Source: Chionoecetes opilio (Eukaryota > Arthropoda > Malacostraca > Decapoda > Majidae). From it: a DNA stretch of 64,000 nucleotides. Location of the stretch: positions 236,501-300,500 of the forward strand of contig JACEEZ010001777.1 of the NCBI GenBank assembly GCA_016584305.1. Direction: 5' to 3'. Shown here piece after piece: positions 42,087 to 54,270 of this stretch (positions are counted from its first letter, which is position 1; each line of letters opens with the position of its first letter). The notes below the pieces were generated by a model. It was given only the letters and a program-made list of their open reading frames with translations, had not been told where the DNA came from and did no database searches. Made by a program: the position numbers and the translations under genes.

Positions 42087-42405
42087 GCCTATAGCGCCTG
42101 TAGGCAGTGGTGATCCAGGGATCGGATGGTAGTCTCTGGAGGTTCACTTGAGGGGTGTGATGGTTGGTCCTTGCCCGTGGTGGCGCAGGCAGGATTTTTA
42201 TAGTGACGCCTGTGATTAGAGGCTCATGCCGCCCCCCTGTGTCCTCCGATGTACTTGCAATCGAAGGTAGAGTTGATGGATAGGGCATGTGGGTGTTCTT
42301 AGGCCACTCGACGGTGCAGAAAGGTTTTGGTTTTCTTCGGGGATCGAACTCGGGTCACCGAGAACGCCAGTTGGAGACGCTAACCACTCCGCTACCGCCT
42401 CCCCA
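42085..42405 (-). mobile_element. SINE family 1 (minus)
   Basis: Family 1 body and head; the region next to the B box is about 20 bp shorter than in other copies. It directly follows a (TA)n tract. Confidence 0.8.
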
Positions 42406-42561
42406 CATCAGTAGTGATGCTATAATTCATAATATTTGGCGGCTGGCGACATTATTGCAGCTGGCGACTAAAGTGTTATCTACGGTACACAATTAGGAGT
42501 CTGGTTTCTGTTTACCTTATTGGATTCTAGGAAACATTCTCTCTATGGGCTTCCGTTGCAA

Positions 42562-42980
42562 ATCATCACTTTAGGAAATAATGACATGTTGTTTATAGGG
42601 AGGAGAGAGACAAGGTTTTACGAGCGCCTCACTCTTCTTCCCCTTGTGACCTGCATCGCCTCTGTTCTTCCCTTACCGCGGACACTTATTTAATGCAGAT
42701 TTGGCTTTAGTTAGGAGGTTAAAGCGTGGGATTAGGTTAGTGAGCGAGTCAAAAGGGGGGGTTAGGTTATCATTACTTTTGGAGATAATGACATGTTGTT
42801 CATAGGGAGGCGAGACAAGTGTTTACGAGCGCCTCACTCTTCTTCCTCTTGTGACCTGCATCGCCTGTCTTCCCTTACCGCGGACACTTATTTAATGCAG
42901 ATTTGGCTTTAGTTAGGAGGTTAAAGCGTGGGATTAGGTTAGGTTAGGTAAGTGAGTGAGTCCAAAGGGGAGTTTAGGTT
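42562..42980. repeat. ~205-bp tandem duplication
   Basis: Two units, about 42562-42770 and 42771-42975, share TAATGACATGTTGTT, GAGCGCCTCACTCTTCTTCC, TTACCGCGGACACTTATTT and GGTTAAAGCGTGGGATTAGG. Each unit ends in GGTTA-type runs. Confidence 0.8.
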
Positions 42981-43143
42981 AGTTTAATTTTCCTTTTCGT
43001 AAAAAAAGGTCTTTATTTCTGGGGTCAGGAACAGATTAATCCATTTCATATTGTTTTTAATGGAAAAATGTGTTTCGATTTTAGAACAATTCGGTTTTAG
43101 AACAACTTTTGGGAACGAATTAAGTTCGAAAAGTGAGGGTATG

Positions 43144-43148
<5 letters not shown>

Positions 43149-43220
<72 letters not shown>

Positions 43221-43231
43221 TATATATATAC
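43149..43231. repeat. (TA)n microsatellite
   Basis: About 80 bp of TA between two transposon ends. Confidence 0.95.
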
Positions 43232-43302
43232 ACACAGTAAAACCCTTATAACTCGGCACTGTATAACTCGGAATTTGATATAACTCTGCTAACTCAAGAC
43301 AA

Positions 43303-43335
<33 letters not shown>

Positions 43336-43342
<7 letters not shown>

Positions 43343-43678
43343 CACACACCTATGCCTATAGCGCGTGTAGGCGTTGAGCTCCAGGAGTGGGATGGTAGGC
43401 CCTGGAGGCTCACTTGAGGGCTGTGATGGTTGGCCCTCGCCCGTGGTGGCGCAGGCAGGATTGTTATAGTGACGCCTGTGATTAGAGGCTCATGCCGCCC
43501 CCTGTGTCCTCCCATGCACTCACAGTCGAAGGTGGAGTTAATGGACAGGGCATGTGGGTGTTCTTAGGCCACTCGACAGTGCAGAAAGATTTCAAGTGGA
43601 TTTATGGGTCTCACTCGGGATCGAACTCGGGTCTTCGAGAACGCCACCAGGTGACGCTAACCACTCTGCTACCGCCTC
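43336..43678 (-). mobile_element. SINE family 1 (minus)
   Basis: Full-length, with a T-run and (CA)n tail on the + strand at 43306-43349. Same insertion point as in copies A and B of the host element. Confidence 0.85.
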
Positions 43679-43764
43679 ACCTAAACTGCATCTCATGGTT
43701 TTCACTTGGCATAGCATACCCTCACAACCTCTTAGTGGGGCCGCTAAGGACCAGATTTCAAGAG

Positions 43765-43870
43765 GATGGGGACATGCCGGATAAAAGCACCAAATTTTGT
43801 TCAGGCATTCTACAGGGTCCTAGCTATGATTTTGAGAGGGGAGACAAACGATCCAATTACTCAGAAGCCT
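43765..43870 (+). repeat. Left terminal inverted repeat of Academ-like element
   Basis: Matches 45751-45851 in inverse, with about ten mismatches by eye. The outermost 30 bases are more diverged and offset by a few bases. Confidence 0.8.
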
Positions 43871-43925
43871 CTATGAACCATTTTTGTGATAACGGCTAAT
43901 TTTCACAAAAAAATACATTAAAACA

Positions 43926-45310
43926 TTGAATTGTACATTAAAATACCTGGACACCTTCTTCAAGCATGAGAATCACCCATACCCTCCTTCTTTGGCTGAA
44001 AGAGGGAAGCTGCGACAAGGGAAGAAGTCCGATCTCACCAACATTCTGGCCCAGAAGACGCAAGAAGAACCCTCTGGCTCATTTGATGTTAGAGTGCTCG
44101 ATGGTGCTGCTGTGGTACACCTCCTCCCAGTGACTGGCATCACTACATTTGACGATTATGCAAGAGGAGTGTTTGTTCCCCACATCATGAGGCAACTGGA
44201 AACCTCTATGAGAGTAGATGTGGTATGGGACAGGTACCTGGACAACAGTATCAAAGAATCAACCAGAGAGAAACGGGGGAAAGGTGTACGAAGGAAGGTG
44301 GCAGGCCAGACCAAGGTCCCAGGCAATTGGCCCGATTTCCTGCGTGACCCCACAAACAAGGTAGAACTCTTCCAGTTCCTATCAGAGAAGATTGTATCCA
44401 CTACCTTCCCAGACGGAAAGCAGGTCTTTGCAACATCTGGAGCCTCTGTAGTCTGCAGTGGCACTGACCACTCGATGCCGCCATGTGACCACGAAGAGGC
44501 AGACACAAGAATTGTGGTCCATCTACAAGATGCCCTAGAGAGTGGATGCACCACATGCTTGGTACGCACCGTGGATACTGACGTTCTTGTCATCCTCATC
44601 GGGAAGTATCACTTTCTAGCCAGCAAGTATCCATCGGCTGACATCTGGGTCGCCTTCGGCAGTGGCAAGAACTTCCTTTTCCTACACATCAATGCCATCT
44701 GTAGTACTCTGGGCAAAGAGAAGTCCACAGCGCTACCAGTGTTCCACAGCTTCACAGGGTGTGATACGACTTCTTCTTTCTTTGGAAAGGGGAAAAAAGT
44801 CGGTTTGGGAAGCATGGGGTGCCTATACCGAAGTCACAGATGCCTTCAACTTCATCGTAGAACATCCACATGCACAAATCACCGTGGCAGGAGTTCCAGA
44901 TGCTGGAACGTTTCACAGTCGTTATATATGACAAGACCAGCCCTCTGGTGTCGGTGAATGAAGCAAGAAAGGAACTGTTCTGCCAGAAAAACAGAACGAT
45001 GGAGAACATTCCCCCAACTCAACAGGCCCTGCTGCAGCACACCAAGCGTGCAGTGTACCAGGCTGGCATCTGGACAACCTGTCACCAGGCCCAACAACAG
45101 ACACAAACTGCTGAAGGCTGCGGTTGGACACTGGATGCAGAAACAAAGTCCTGGGTTCCTGTCTGGAGCTCGCAGCCTGCGGCAGCAAAGGCTGTAAGTG
45201 AACTTGTGAAGTGTGCCTGCAAAAGTGCTGCAGGTTGTGGCGGGAGATGTTCATGCAAGAAAGCCAGCTGGAAATGCACCGAACTGTGCAGCTGCAAATG
45301 TGAGAAGTAG
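43926..45310 (+). pseudogene. FEN1/XPG-like nuclease with C-terminal CXC domain (two frameshifts)
   Basis: The first frame (43926-44800) shows VLDGAAVVH (D59), VDVVWDRY (D102) followed by basic TREKRGKGVRRK, CDHEEADTR (E191, D193), TVDTDVLVI (D217, D219) and FTGCDTT...GKGKK (D280 plus a helix-hairpin-like GKGKK). Spacing and order match the acidic residues of FEN1/XPG 5' nucleases (FEN1 D34, D86, E158/E160, D179/D181, D233). A slip at the A-run 44793-44798 moves the frame to SVWEAWGAYTEV, and another near 44868 to FTVVIYDKTSPL...ARKELFCQKNR. The end, 45205-45308, has about ten cysteines (CSCKKASWKCTELCSCKC), like tesmin/TSO1 CXC zinc-binding domains. Residues before LDTFFKHENHPYPPSL are probably missing. 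Related multi-copy proteins occur in many invertebrates (memory). Function as element-encoded nuclease is inference. Confidence 0.75.
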
Positions 45311-45750
45311 ACACATAATTACAATTATGAATCATACCTGCATTGTGATACTGGTGCTTAACAAAGACATGGCATTCCTGCAGCTGTACAGGAAGAACAT
45401 GATTGTTGTATAATGAGCTTAATGAATACTTATTTTTCATAATGCACCGTCAGTAGATTAACCACTGTCATTTTTGAATTGCAAGGAGTATGTTTTAATT
45501 CGTGTTCTGCTAATAAACTACATGGCATTTCGCGATGTCCGCAGGGGAGTTTAAAGTCGAATAAATATTGAATTTATGTTTTTTTGACAGCCATATTGGA
45601 ATATTTTGTTCTGGAGTTATTAAATAATAATAATAAGATAACTTGCATCCAATAAACATTATCCTTATGACTATTCTTTTAATAAACCCATTTACCCTAA
45701 TTTCCACATGCGGAAATGTCAAAATAATAAAGAAGCGTTCCTTATAGCCA

Positions 45751-45851
45751 TCTGAGTGATGGGATCATTTGTCTCCCCTCTCAAAATCATAGCTAGGAGC
45801 CTGTAGAGTGCCTGAAAAAATTTTGGTGCTTTTATCCGGCATGTCCCCATC
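45751..45851 (-). repeat. Right terminal inverted repeat of Academ-like element
   Basis: Inverse of 43765-43870. It starts about 440 bp downstream of the nuclease gene's stop. Confidence 0.8.
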
Positions 45852-46538
45852 ATTTCACTAAGCTGCCGGACTATCTTGTGTGAACATGTAAACAGAAAGT
45901 CGGCAAAAAATAATGTATCTCGGCATATTGATGTTATAACTGCATCTCTTCGCTTGCACTCGGCATATCATCAGTCGCATAAAGTCGTATTTTTGTCCTT
46001 TTGATCTTTTCCTGCAGGTTCAGGCTCTTCAATTTCATTCCCTTCCTGCTGGAGACACCCTTGCGTGATGGAGTTGACATCTTGAAATACAGTACTGTAT
46101 GATATAATCCCAAAACACGTAAAATAGGTGGCAAAGTAAAGCAAAGGTCGGGAACGAGCGTGTAGGCTGTCAGATGCTGAGCCGTGTTTATGTCGTCAAA
46201 GCACCGTCTTGGATACGAATTCCGTTTTTTGTCAAAATTGAAAAAGGATTGGTTTCTGCTTCAAAAACACAACAAGCTTGGTAGGAGCCGAAATAGTAAT
46301 CAATGCAAAACATTGCAAACAATATCACAAAGTAGTATAACACACATTTCAGCAAGTGTTATTGGATTGGGATTCGTAATCGAATGCTTAATTACGTAAT
46401 CTTAAATGCTAAGACGGTGCTTGGACGACAAAAACACGGAGCAGCCTACGCACTACGCACTACGCTACTGACCTTTGCTTTAATTTGCCACCTATTTTAC
46501 GTGTTTTGGGATTACATCATACAGTACTGTATATCAAG

Positions 46539-46707
46539 ATGTCAGCTCCATCACGCAAGGGTTTCTCCAGCAGGAAGGGAATGAAATTGAAGAGCCTGAG
46601 CCTGCAAGAAAAGGTGAAAGTGCTGGCAAGGATGGATGCAGGTGCGTCCATGCGTGCTATTTGTGCTGAGTTTGATATCAAATCCAGCACATTCTACCCG
46701 TTCACTG
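46539..46707 (+). pseudogene. Tigger-type transposase first exon, copy C
   Basis: The frame MSAPSRKGFSSRKGMKLK to ICAEFDIKSSTFYPFTG is open, and ends at the same GTAAGT donor as in copies A and B. About 30 bp later a TA-flanked element (46737-48050) is inserted. No catalytic exon. Confidence 0.7.
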
Positions 46708-46736
46708 GTAAGTGTAGTTTTATTGCTTTTACAGTA

Positions 46737-48050
46737 CAGGGAGGTCCCGAAGGTACGAGCAGTTAGGTTCCACTTGGCATACTCGTAAAGTGAAATCTCA
46801 TTATAACGAAACACATAACTAATGGTAAAATATAGGTTTGGTTCCAGGACCCCATCAATTAAAAAAAAAAAAAAAAAAAGAGAAAAAAAAAGACATGTTT
46901 TTCAAGCTAAAATAAACTATAGCAAACACAACAAACTCTCAAACTCTCAAATATAGGGCTCAATATACCACACCACCGCACCACCCCACCACCACACAAA
47001 ACACAGTGAATTAAGAGTGTGACAGCACAGTAGGACAGAGCACAAATAAGTCACAATAAGCACATTAAGTAAACCAGCAAATCACTAAAATCGACTCACA
47101 AGGCACAATACATATAAGCAACAAAGACGTTGTATGTACTCTTGGGGACGCTGCGGGATACACTAGACTCGAGAGGGTACGGTAGGTAAGGGACAAGGGA
47201 GGGGTGCGCAGACCTCTTCCACTACCCACAAACTCGTCTCTGCGCATCTGAATCATTGTACATTGTCCAGGGTTGTTAATTTTTGTAGGCCACATTATCG
47301 TACCGAGCCACCAGAAATTCGCTCGCTTGGACACCTATTTCAGCCAAAACCAGGTGTCATATAGGCTTGTAAAATGTTTCCATGAATGTATGGGCAAGAA
47401 GGATACAGGCGCAAAGGAAGAAATTTGGTACAGAAAGTTATATTTCGTCTCTTAACTCATTATCCAAGCGAACGAAGCGAGCTTTTAGCATTTATGCAAA
47501 AAATTGTAATATGTTGTGCCTGGCGACATTACTGCAGTGGCGAAAGTAGTCCATTAGTGCAGTGGAAATAAAATGTGTTCGTAGCCTTCACAACAACAGT
47601 GTCTTTTAGCGTCGCCGAGAGGCAGGCCGCTTGTGTTAGGCCTCATATAACCACTATAACTCGTGTTTCTAATGCCGTTATAGGTGTTATTTAGGGTTAG
47701 CGTGGTGTTATATACGTGGTAGGGTGTGTGTGAGGTGTTAAATATGCCATTTCAGCCTTGGGTACAGAGAGGAGGAAGAATAACAATTATGAAATATGTA
47801 CCACCACCACCACCATCAGATTGATTATCGTATAACCTTAGGTAAAATCATATAGTCAGTAAATGACTTTATAATTTTAGTAAATAACTTGTAATTTACT
47901 TTAGTAAATAACTTGGTAATTTTACTCACCCCAGTTTGAATGTCGTAGCATTGGATTTTCAATCTTGTATATTGAAAATAGACCCTAATTTACACATCTC
48001 GTATCATTGGATTCTCGTATATTGAATGCTCGTATAACAGGACCTCCCTG
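46737..48050 (-). mobile_element. Pogo-like element (TIR CAGGGAGGTCCCG), copy 2 (reverse)
   Basis: CAGGGAGGTCCCGAAGG at the left and TATAACAGGACCTCCCTG at the right, TA at 46735-46736 and 48051-48052. It is 1.3 kb, longer than copies 1 and 3, and its centre (about 46930-47910) is not found in them; that centre has no recognisable protein. The flanking ACAG-TA-CTGTATTTCC is intact at 17111 in copy B of the host. Confidence 0.82.
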
Positions 48051-48173
48051 TACTGTATTTCCTTTTTTTTTTTTTTTTTTTACCCATATCAGAGGAGGAC
48101 ATAGCATAACTCGGCACATTGAATAACTCGGCAAGGGCCAGAGCCCCTATCGTGCCGAGTTATAAGTCTTTTA

Positions 48174-49084
<911 letters not shown>

Positions 49085-49163
<79 letters not shown>
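49085..49163. repeat. (TA)n microsatellite
   Basis: TA tract with one TACA and one TATTA interruption between two elements. Confidence 0.9.
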
Positions 49164-49171
<8 letters not shown>

Positions 49172-49714
49172 AACCTCGATTTCCCGGACCTCCATTTCCC
49201 AGATATCGGATTTGCCGGACAAAATCCGAGGTCCGGGGATATGTCAGTCCCAGACAATTTTTTTTTTTTTTTTTTATACCGTTGACATGCCTGGTCCTGT
49301 TCGTAAATTGACAAAGTTGTCCGGCTGTCCGAGCGTCTCCTGTCACCCCTGGTCAGTGTCCGCGCCTCCCGCCAGGTGGCAGCATGGTCAGCGGTCGTAT
49401 TGTTTACATTTGGGCACACGACACTCATGGTTCACCTGCACCGCCTCCGTCAGTCCCCTGACCCCCACTGCCCCTGGTGCAGGAATGTCTCTTGAGACTA
49501 TTGAACACTTTCTGCTGCCTCCCGCCAGGTGGCAGCATGCTCAGCGGACGTAAAAGTCCGCGGCGGGGCAGTTGATATTGGCGGTTGCCGGACAGTAAAT
49601 ACTAGAAGAGGATAAACGTCCGGGGGTGGGTAATGGCCTCGGACTGTTGCGATTGCCAGACGTTTGCGGTTCCCAGACCAGTGCTCCCCCGTATTAGTCC
49701 GGGAAAACGAGGGT

Positions 49715-49718
<4 letters not shown>
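49164..49718. mobile_element. Pogo-like element (TIR ACAAACCTCGATTTCCCGG)
   Basis: CACACAAACCTCGATTTCCC at the left and GTCCGGGAAAACGAGGGTTG at the right are inverted; TA tracts surround it. It contains a LINE C-terminal fragment (49430-49516) bounded by direct copies of CCTCCCGCCAGGTGGCAGCA. No transposase. Confidence 0.7.
49430..49516 (+). pseudogene. LINE polymerase C-terminal fragment, second copy
   Basis: VHLHRLRQSPDPHCPWCRNV, then after a slip ETIEHFLL. Same C-x2-C...H motif as 11835-12060; here the first cysteines are preserved. Confidence 0.6.
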
Positions 49719-49795
<77 letters not shown>

Positions 49796-49903
49796 CACAA
49801 ACCCTCATTTTCCTGGACTAATACGGGGGAGCACTGGTCCGGGAACCGCAAACGTCTGGCAATTGCAACAGCCGAGAATATATATATATATAATATATAT
49901 AAT

Positions 49904-49934
<31 letters not shown>
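49719..49934. repeat. (TA)n tracts flanking an inverted transposon end
   Basis: TA at 49719-49794, then ACACAAACCCTCATTTTCCTGG to about 49877, which is the inverted copy of the right end of 49164-49718, then more TA to 49934. Confidence 0.8.
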
Positions 49935-49942
49935 TTACACAG

Positions 49943-51125
49943 CAGTAAAACTTTTCATATTCGGACTAATTGGGTTAAGGAGTGATCCGAGTAATGCAAG
50001 GATCCGAATAATGGGGGGATTATATATAAAAATAAAAAAAATTCTAGGTGAATATAAACAATTTCTAAGTTCTGCAAATATAAAAAAACCATAAGATTAA
50101 TCATGTAAATATTTAAATGTAGAGTAAAAATACACAATACAGTACTGTACAGGTGTAGTGTACAGCATTGTCAGTCCTACGTCTGGCAGCCGGCAGCAGT
50201 ATCATGATGGCGGAGATTTCCTCCTCCTTGGTGTTGGTTGTAGGGCTGTGAGGACCCCTTGAGGAGCCCTATGATCCCTGGTGATATCCAAGATGCTATC
50301 ACAGGCATGGTAGCTGACCTGTCTTCTTCAAGGAGGCACAGGTGAGGCGGATGACGGCGTGTTGTCCTGAGAGGTAGGTCGCTCGCCAGCAGGATGGGCA
50401 GGGTTTTACGTCTTACTACTAGTTATTATACATCGTAGAGATTATCGTGGGCTGTTATATACATGTGTCATTATTTAGGTCAGTGTAGTACTGCGTGTCA
50501 CCTTAAATAAGAGTTATTTAAAGGTGTTGAGGTGGCGGGGTAGCCAGTGACGGGGAAACATTCTTGCCGCGGCCATCCCATAACACTAACGAAAAAAGTG
50601 TGCGAGTGACACGACCTTTAAAGGCCGTGTCATACGTCTTGTTGACTTGTGATTGGTCGAGAAGTTTTAGAAACAGTTTGTCATTGGCTGGTGACTGATG
50701 ACAAGTTTGATGACGTCATTACTCGCCCAAGCCAGTCAGAGCCTTCCTACCCGTTTACTACGTAGCGAGGGAGGTTTGCTGGATATGGTAGTAAGAGCAG
50801 GTAGTATCTAGGTGGTGGGACAGCGGGTGGTATCAGGAGATACCACCTCCGTTGCTGGATCTGGGTCCAAGGCTCAATGGCCTCGGATCACTCACTAATA
50901 CAACATTTGGACACTACAAAGAAACCACAATTACAGTATACAAAGTATATGCTCAGTGATGGATCATAAATGCTCTGCCTGGCTGCCTGGGCCTCTAACC
51001 TCACTGACTCACATCATGACACACTACCTACCCCTAAAAAAGAAGGGGGAAAAAAAAGTTTAAGAAAAAGTAAAAAAAAAAAAAAAAAAAAAAAGGAGGA
51101 GGTCCGAATAATGTCGAAGTCCGAA
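49943..51125. other. Possible pogo-like element remnant, no gene
   Basis: The left begins CAGTAAAACTTTTCATATTCGG and contains GGATCCGAATAATGG; GGTCCGAATAATG and GTCCGAATAGTG recur at 51102-51131. A matching terminal repeat is not visible. The middle (50150-51000) holds no recognisable gene. Confidence 0.4.
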
Positions 51126-51127
51126 TA

Positions 51128-51560
51128 GTGGAGAGCGACTCAGATTCTGGTAGGACCTCAACAAGCCGAAATGAAGAGTTCAGTGACCAAGTGTGGACTT
51201 TGGTCATGCAGGACCGTCGTGTTACCATCGGAGAACTTGCTGATGAGGTGGGGATAAACACAAGTTCGGTACAGTCCATTTGGGAGGATTTGGACCTGCA
51301 GAGTGTGTTCACGAAATTCGTGCCAAAGCTGCTAACGACGGAGCAGAAACAACTCCGTCCGGAAGTGCTGCAAGACATGCTGGACTCCGCAAACGGCGAC
51401 CCTGACTTCCTGAACACCGTTATCACTGGTGATGAGTCGTGGGTAAACGGTTACGATCTGGAAACCAAGACGCAATAGTCACAGTGTAGATAGTCAACAT
51501 CCTCAAGGCCAAAAAAAACTAGGCAAGTCTGCAGCAAGGTCAAATTGATGTTGACTCTTT
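51128..51560 (+). pseudogene. Mariner-type transposase fragment
   Basis: The frame shows VTIGELADEVGINTSSVQSI (helix-turn-helix), then KFVPKLLTTEQKQLRPEV, MLDSANGDPDFLNTVITGDE and SWVNGYDLETKTQ, followed by a stop and, past it, SSRPKKTRQV and LFFDSR. This matches mariner (DD34D-type) transposases: the first catalytic Asp is in ITGDESW. The N-terminal part and the rest of the catalytic domain are missing. Two early stops at about 51476 and 51488 break the frame. Confidence 0.78.
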
Positions 51561-51868
51561 TCTTTGACTCCCGTTGCTCACCCACTCGGATATGAGGAAC
51601 ATCATAACGCCACTGCCATGCCTCGTCTTTGGATACCCGTTAACACCGGGGTGTAGAAATAGAGGTATGTTGTTAGAAGCAACATAGCTAAAGCAACCTC
51701 TCTTTGGATCCCTGGCCTGGGCATCGATTGCCCATGTCACCCATGGCTAAGACTGCCACTCAGTGTACAGTACCATAGGTGTATTGCTGTCTGCTGAACT
51801 ACCTTTATTTCTTGTGAGCTGGTTGGAGGCAGTCAGTGTGGACGTAGCACTGTGGCAGGGTGACCGGA

Positions 51869-52266
51869 CACTTCAACTAGTACCAACTCAACCAGTGACC
51901 ATCTCAACCATTGACCATCTCAACCAGTGACCAACTCAACCAGTGACCATCTCAACCATTGACCATCTCAACCAGTGACCAACTCAACCATTGACCATCT
52001 CAACCAGTGACCAACTCAACCATTGACCATATCAACCAGTAACCATCTCAACCAGTGACCAACTCAACCATTGACCATATCAACCAGTGACCATCTCAAC
52101 CAGTGACCAACTCAACCATTGACCATATCAACCAGTAACCATCTCAACCAGTGACCAATTCAACCATTGACCATATCAACCAGTGACCAACTCAACCAGT
52201 GATCATCTCAAACAGTACCAACTCAAACCGTACCAACTCAACCACGGACCAACTCAACCAGTACCA
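51869..52266 (+). repeat. Minisatellite A, left block (ACCATCTCAACCAGTG orientation)
   Basis: 15-16-bp units of the type ACCATCTCAACCAGTG / ACCAACTCAACCATTG. Within 52020-52170 a ~48-bp higher-order unit of three variants is repeated three times. It is the reverse orientation of the block at 54271-59096. Confidence 0.9.
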
Positions 52267-54270
52267 ATTAACACCCACAACACCAACACTTAACACCCGC
52301 AACACCAACACTTAACACACACACCCCCAACACTTAAAACATGCACCCCCAACACTTAACACACGCACCCCCAACACTTAACACACGCACCCCCAACACT
52401 TAACACACGCACCCCGAACACTTAACACACGCACCCCCAACACTTAAAACACGCACCCCCAACACTTAACACACGCACCCCCAACACTTAACACACGCAC
52501 CCCCAACACTTAACACACGCACCCCCAACACTTAAAACATGCACCCCCAACACTTAAGACATGCACCCCTAACACTTAACACACGCACCCCCAACACTTA
52601 AAACATGCACCCCCAACACTTAAGACATGCACCCCTAACACTTAACACACGCACCCCCAACACTTAAAACATGCACCCCGAACACTTAACACACACACCC
52701 CCAACACTTAAAACATGCACCCCCCAAAACTTAACACACGCACCCCAACACATTAAAACATGCACCCCAACACTTAAGACATGCACCCGAACACTTAACA
52801 CACACACCCCCAACACTTAAAACATGCACCCCAACACTTAACACACGCACCCCAACACTGAAAACATGCACCCCCAACACTTAACACACGCACCCCAACA
52901 CTTAAAAAATGCACCCCCAACACTTAACACACACACCTCCAACACTTAACACACGCACCCCAACACTTAAAACACGCACCCCAACACTTAACACACGCAC
53001 CCCAACACTTAAAACACGCACCCCAACACTTAAAACATGCACCCCCAACACTTAACACACGCACACCCCAAACACTTAACACACGCACCCCCAACACTTA
53101 ACACACGCACCCCCAACACTTAAAACATGCACCCCCAATACTTAAAACATGCACCCCAACACTTAAAACATGCACCCAACACTTAAAACATGCACCCCCA
53201 ACACTTAACACACGCACCCCAACACTTAAAACATGCACCCCAACACTTAAAACATGCACCCCCAACACTTAACACACGCACCCCCAACACTTAACACACG
53301 CACCCCCAACACTTAACACACGCACCCCCAACACTTAAAACATGCACCCCCAAAACTTAACACACACACCCCCAACACTTAAAAAAATGCACCCCAACAC
53401 TTAACACACACACACCCCCAACACTTAAAACATGCACCCCCAACACTTAAAACATGCACCCCCAACACTTAACACACACACCCTCAACACTTAAAACATG
53501 CACCCCCAACACTTAACACACGCACCCCAAACACTTAAAACATGCACCCCCAACACTTAAAACATGCACCCCCCAAAACTTAACACACGCACCCCAACAC
53601 TTAAAACTGCACCCCCAACACTTAAAACATGCACCCCCAACACTTAACACACGCACCCCAACACTTAAAACATGCACCCCCAACACTTAAAACATGCACC
53701 CCCAACACTTAACACACGCACCCCAACACTTAAAACATGCACCCCCAACACTTAAAACATGCACCCCTAACACTTAACACACGCACCCCAACACTTAAAA
53801 CATGCACCCCCAACACTTAACACACGCACCCCCAACACTTAAAACATGCACCCCCAACACTTTAACACACGCACCCCAACACTTAAAACATGCACCCAAC
53901 ACTAAAATACGCACCCCCAACACTTAACACACGCACCCCAACACTTAAAACATGCACCCCCAAAACTTAAAAATACGCACCCCAACACTTAAAACATGCA
54001 CCCCCAACACTTAAAATACGCACCCCCAACACTTAAAATACGCACCCCAACACTTAAAATACGCACCCCCAACACTTAACACACGCACCCCCAACACTTA
54101 AAACATGCACCCCCAACACTTAACACACGCACCCCAACACTTAAAACATGCACCCCAACACTTAACACACGCACCCCAACACTTAAAACACGCACTCCCA
54201 ACACTTAACACACGCACCCCCAACACCTAACACCCCCACCCCCAACACTTAACACACGCACCCCAACACT
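52267..54270 (+). repeat. Minisatellite B (AACACTTAACACACGCACCCCC)
   Basis: About 90 units of about 21-22 bp with C-runs of 3-6 and variants ACATGC / ACACGC. The minus strand is G-rich with a G-run once per unit. It lies between the two oppositely oriented blocks of minisatellite A. Confidence 0.93.

Larger units (their letters stand above)
41268..43147. mobile_element. Possible TA-flanked element (TIR with TTTTCGAAC)
   Basis: The left begins CACTCAAACCTCGGGTTTCG and CCCTTTTCGAACAAATTGG; the right ends with GTTCGAAAAGTGAGGG...CTG followed by TA. Only the TTTTCGAAC core matches well between ends, so these may be ends of two subfamilies. Inside are (TA)n (41930-42083), a SINE (42085-42405) and a tandem duplication (42562-42980). 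Confidence 0.45.
43733..45873 (+). mobile_element. TIR element encoding FEN/XPG-like nuclease (Academ-like, inferred)
   Basis: The ends start TAGTGGGGCCGCTAAG (left) and, on the reverse strand, TAGTCCGGCAGCTTAG (right); inside, 43765-43870 is matched inversely by 45751-45851 with high identity (GGGGACATGCCGG and GATTTTGAGAGGGGAG on the left arm). TCT flanks both sides (43730-43732, 45874-45876), and the empty site CCTCTTGTGTGAACATG is seen at about 5259 in copy A. The 2.1-kb element carries one gene on the + strand. A 3-bp duplication plus an XPG-type nuclease fits the Academ superfamily as I remember it; no separate DDE transposase is visible. Confidence 0.78.

Noticed and set aside
43733..45873. 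Assignment as CACTA or Kolobok instead of Academ-like
   Set aside because: CACTA also gives 3-bp duplications but its ends start CACTA/CACTG, unlike TAGT here; Kolobok uses TTAA. No transposase of either type is visible, so neither is preferred.
52267..54270. CRISPR-like array
   Set aside because: Units are contiguous 21-22-bp tandem repeats without unique spacers, in a eukaryotic context.
52267..54270. G-quadruplex array on the minus strand
   Set aside because: G-runs of 3-6 occur only once per 21-22 bp, so loops would be about 17 bases; formation is doubtful without experiment.
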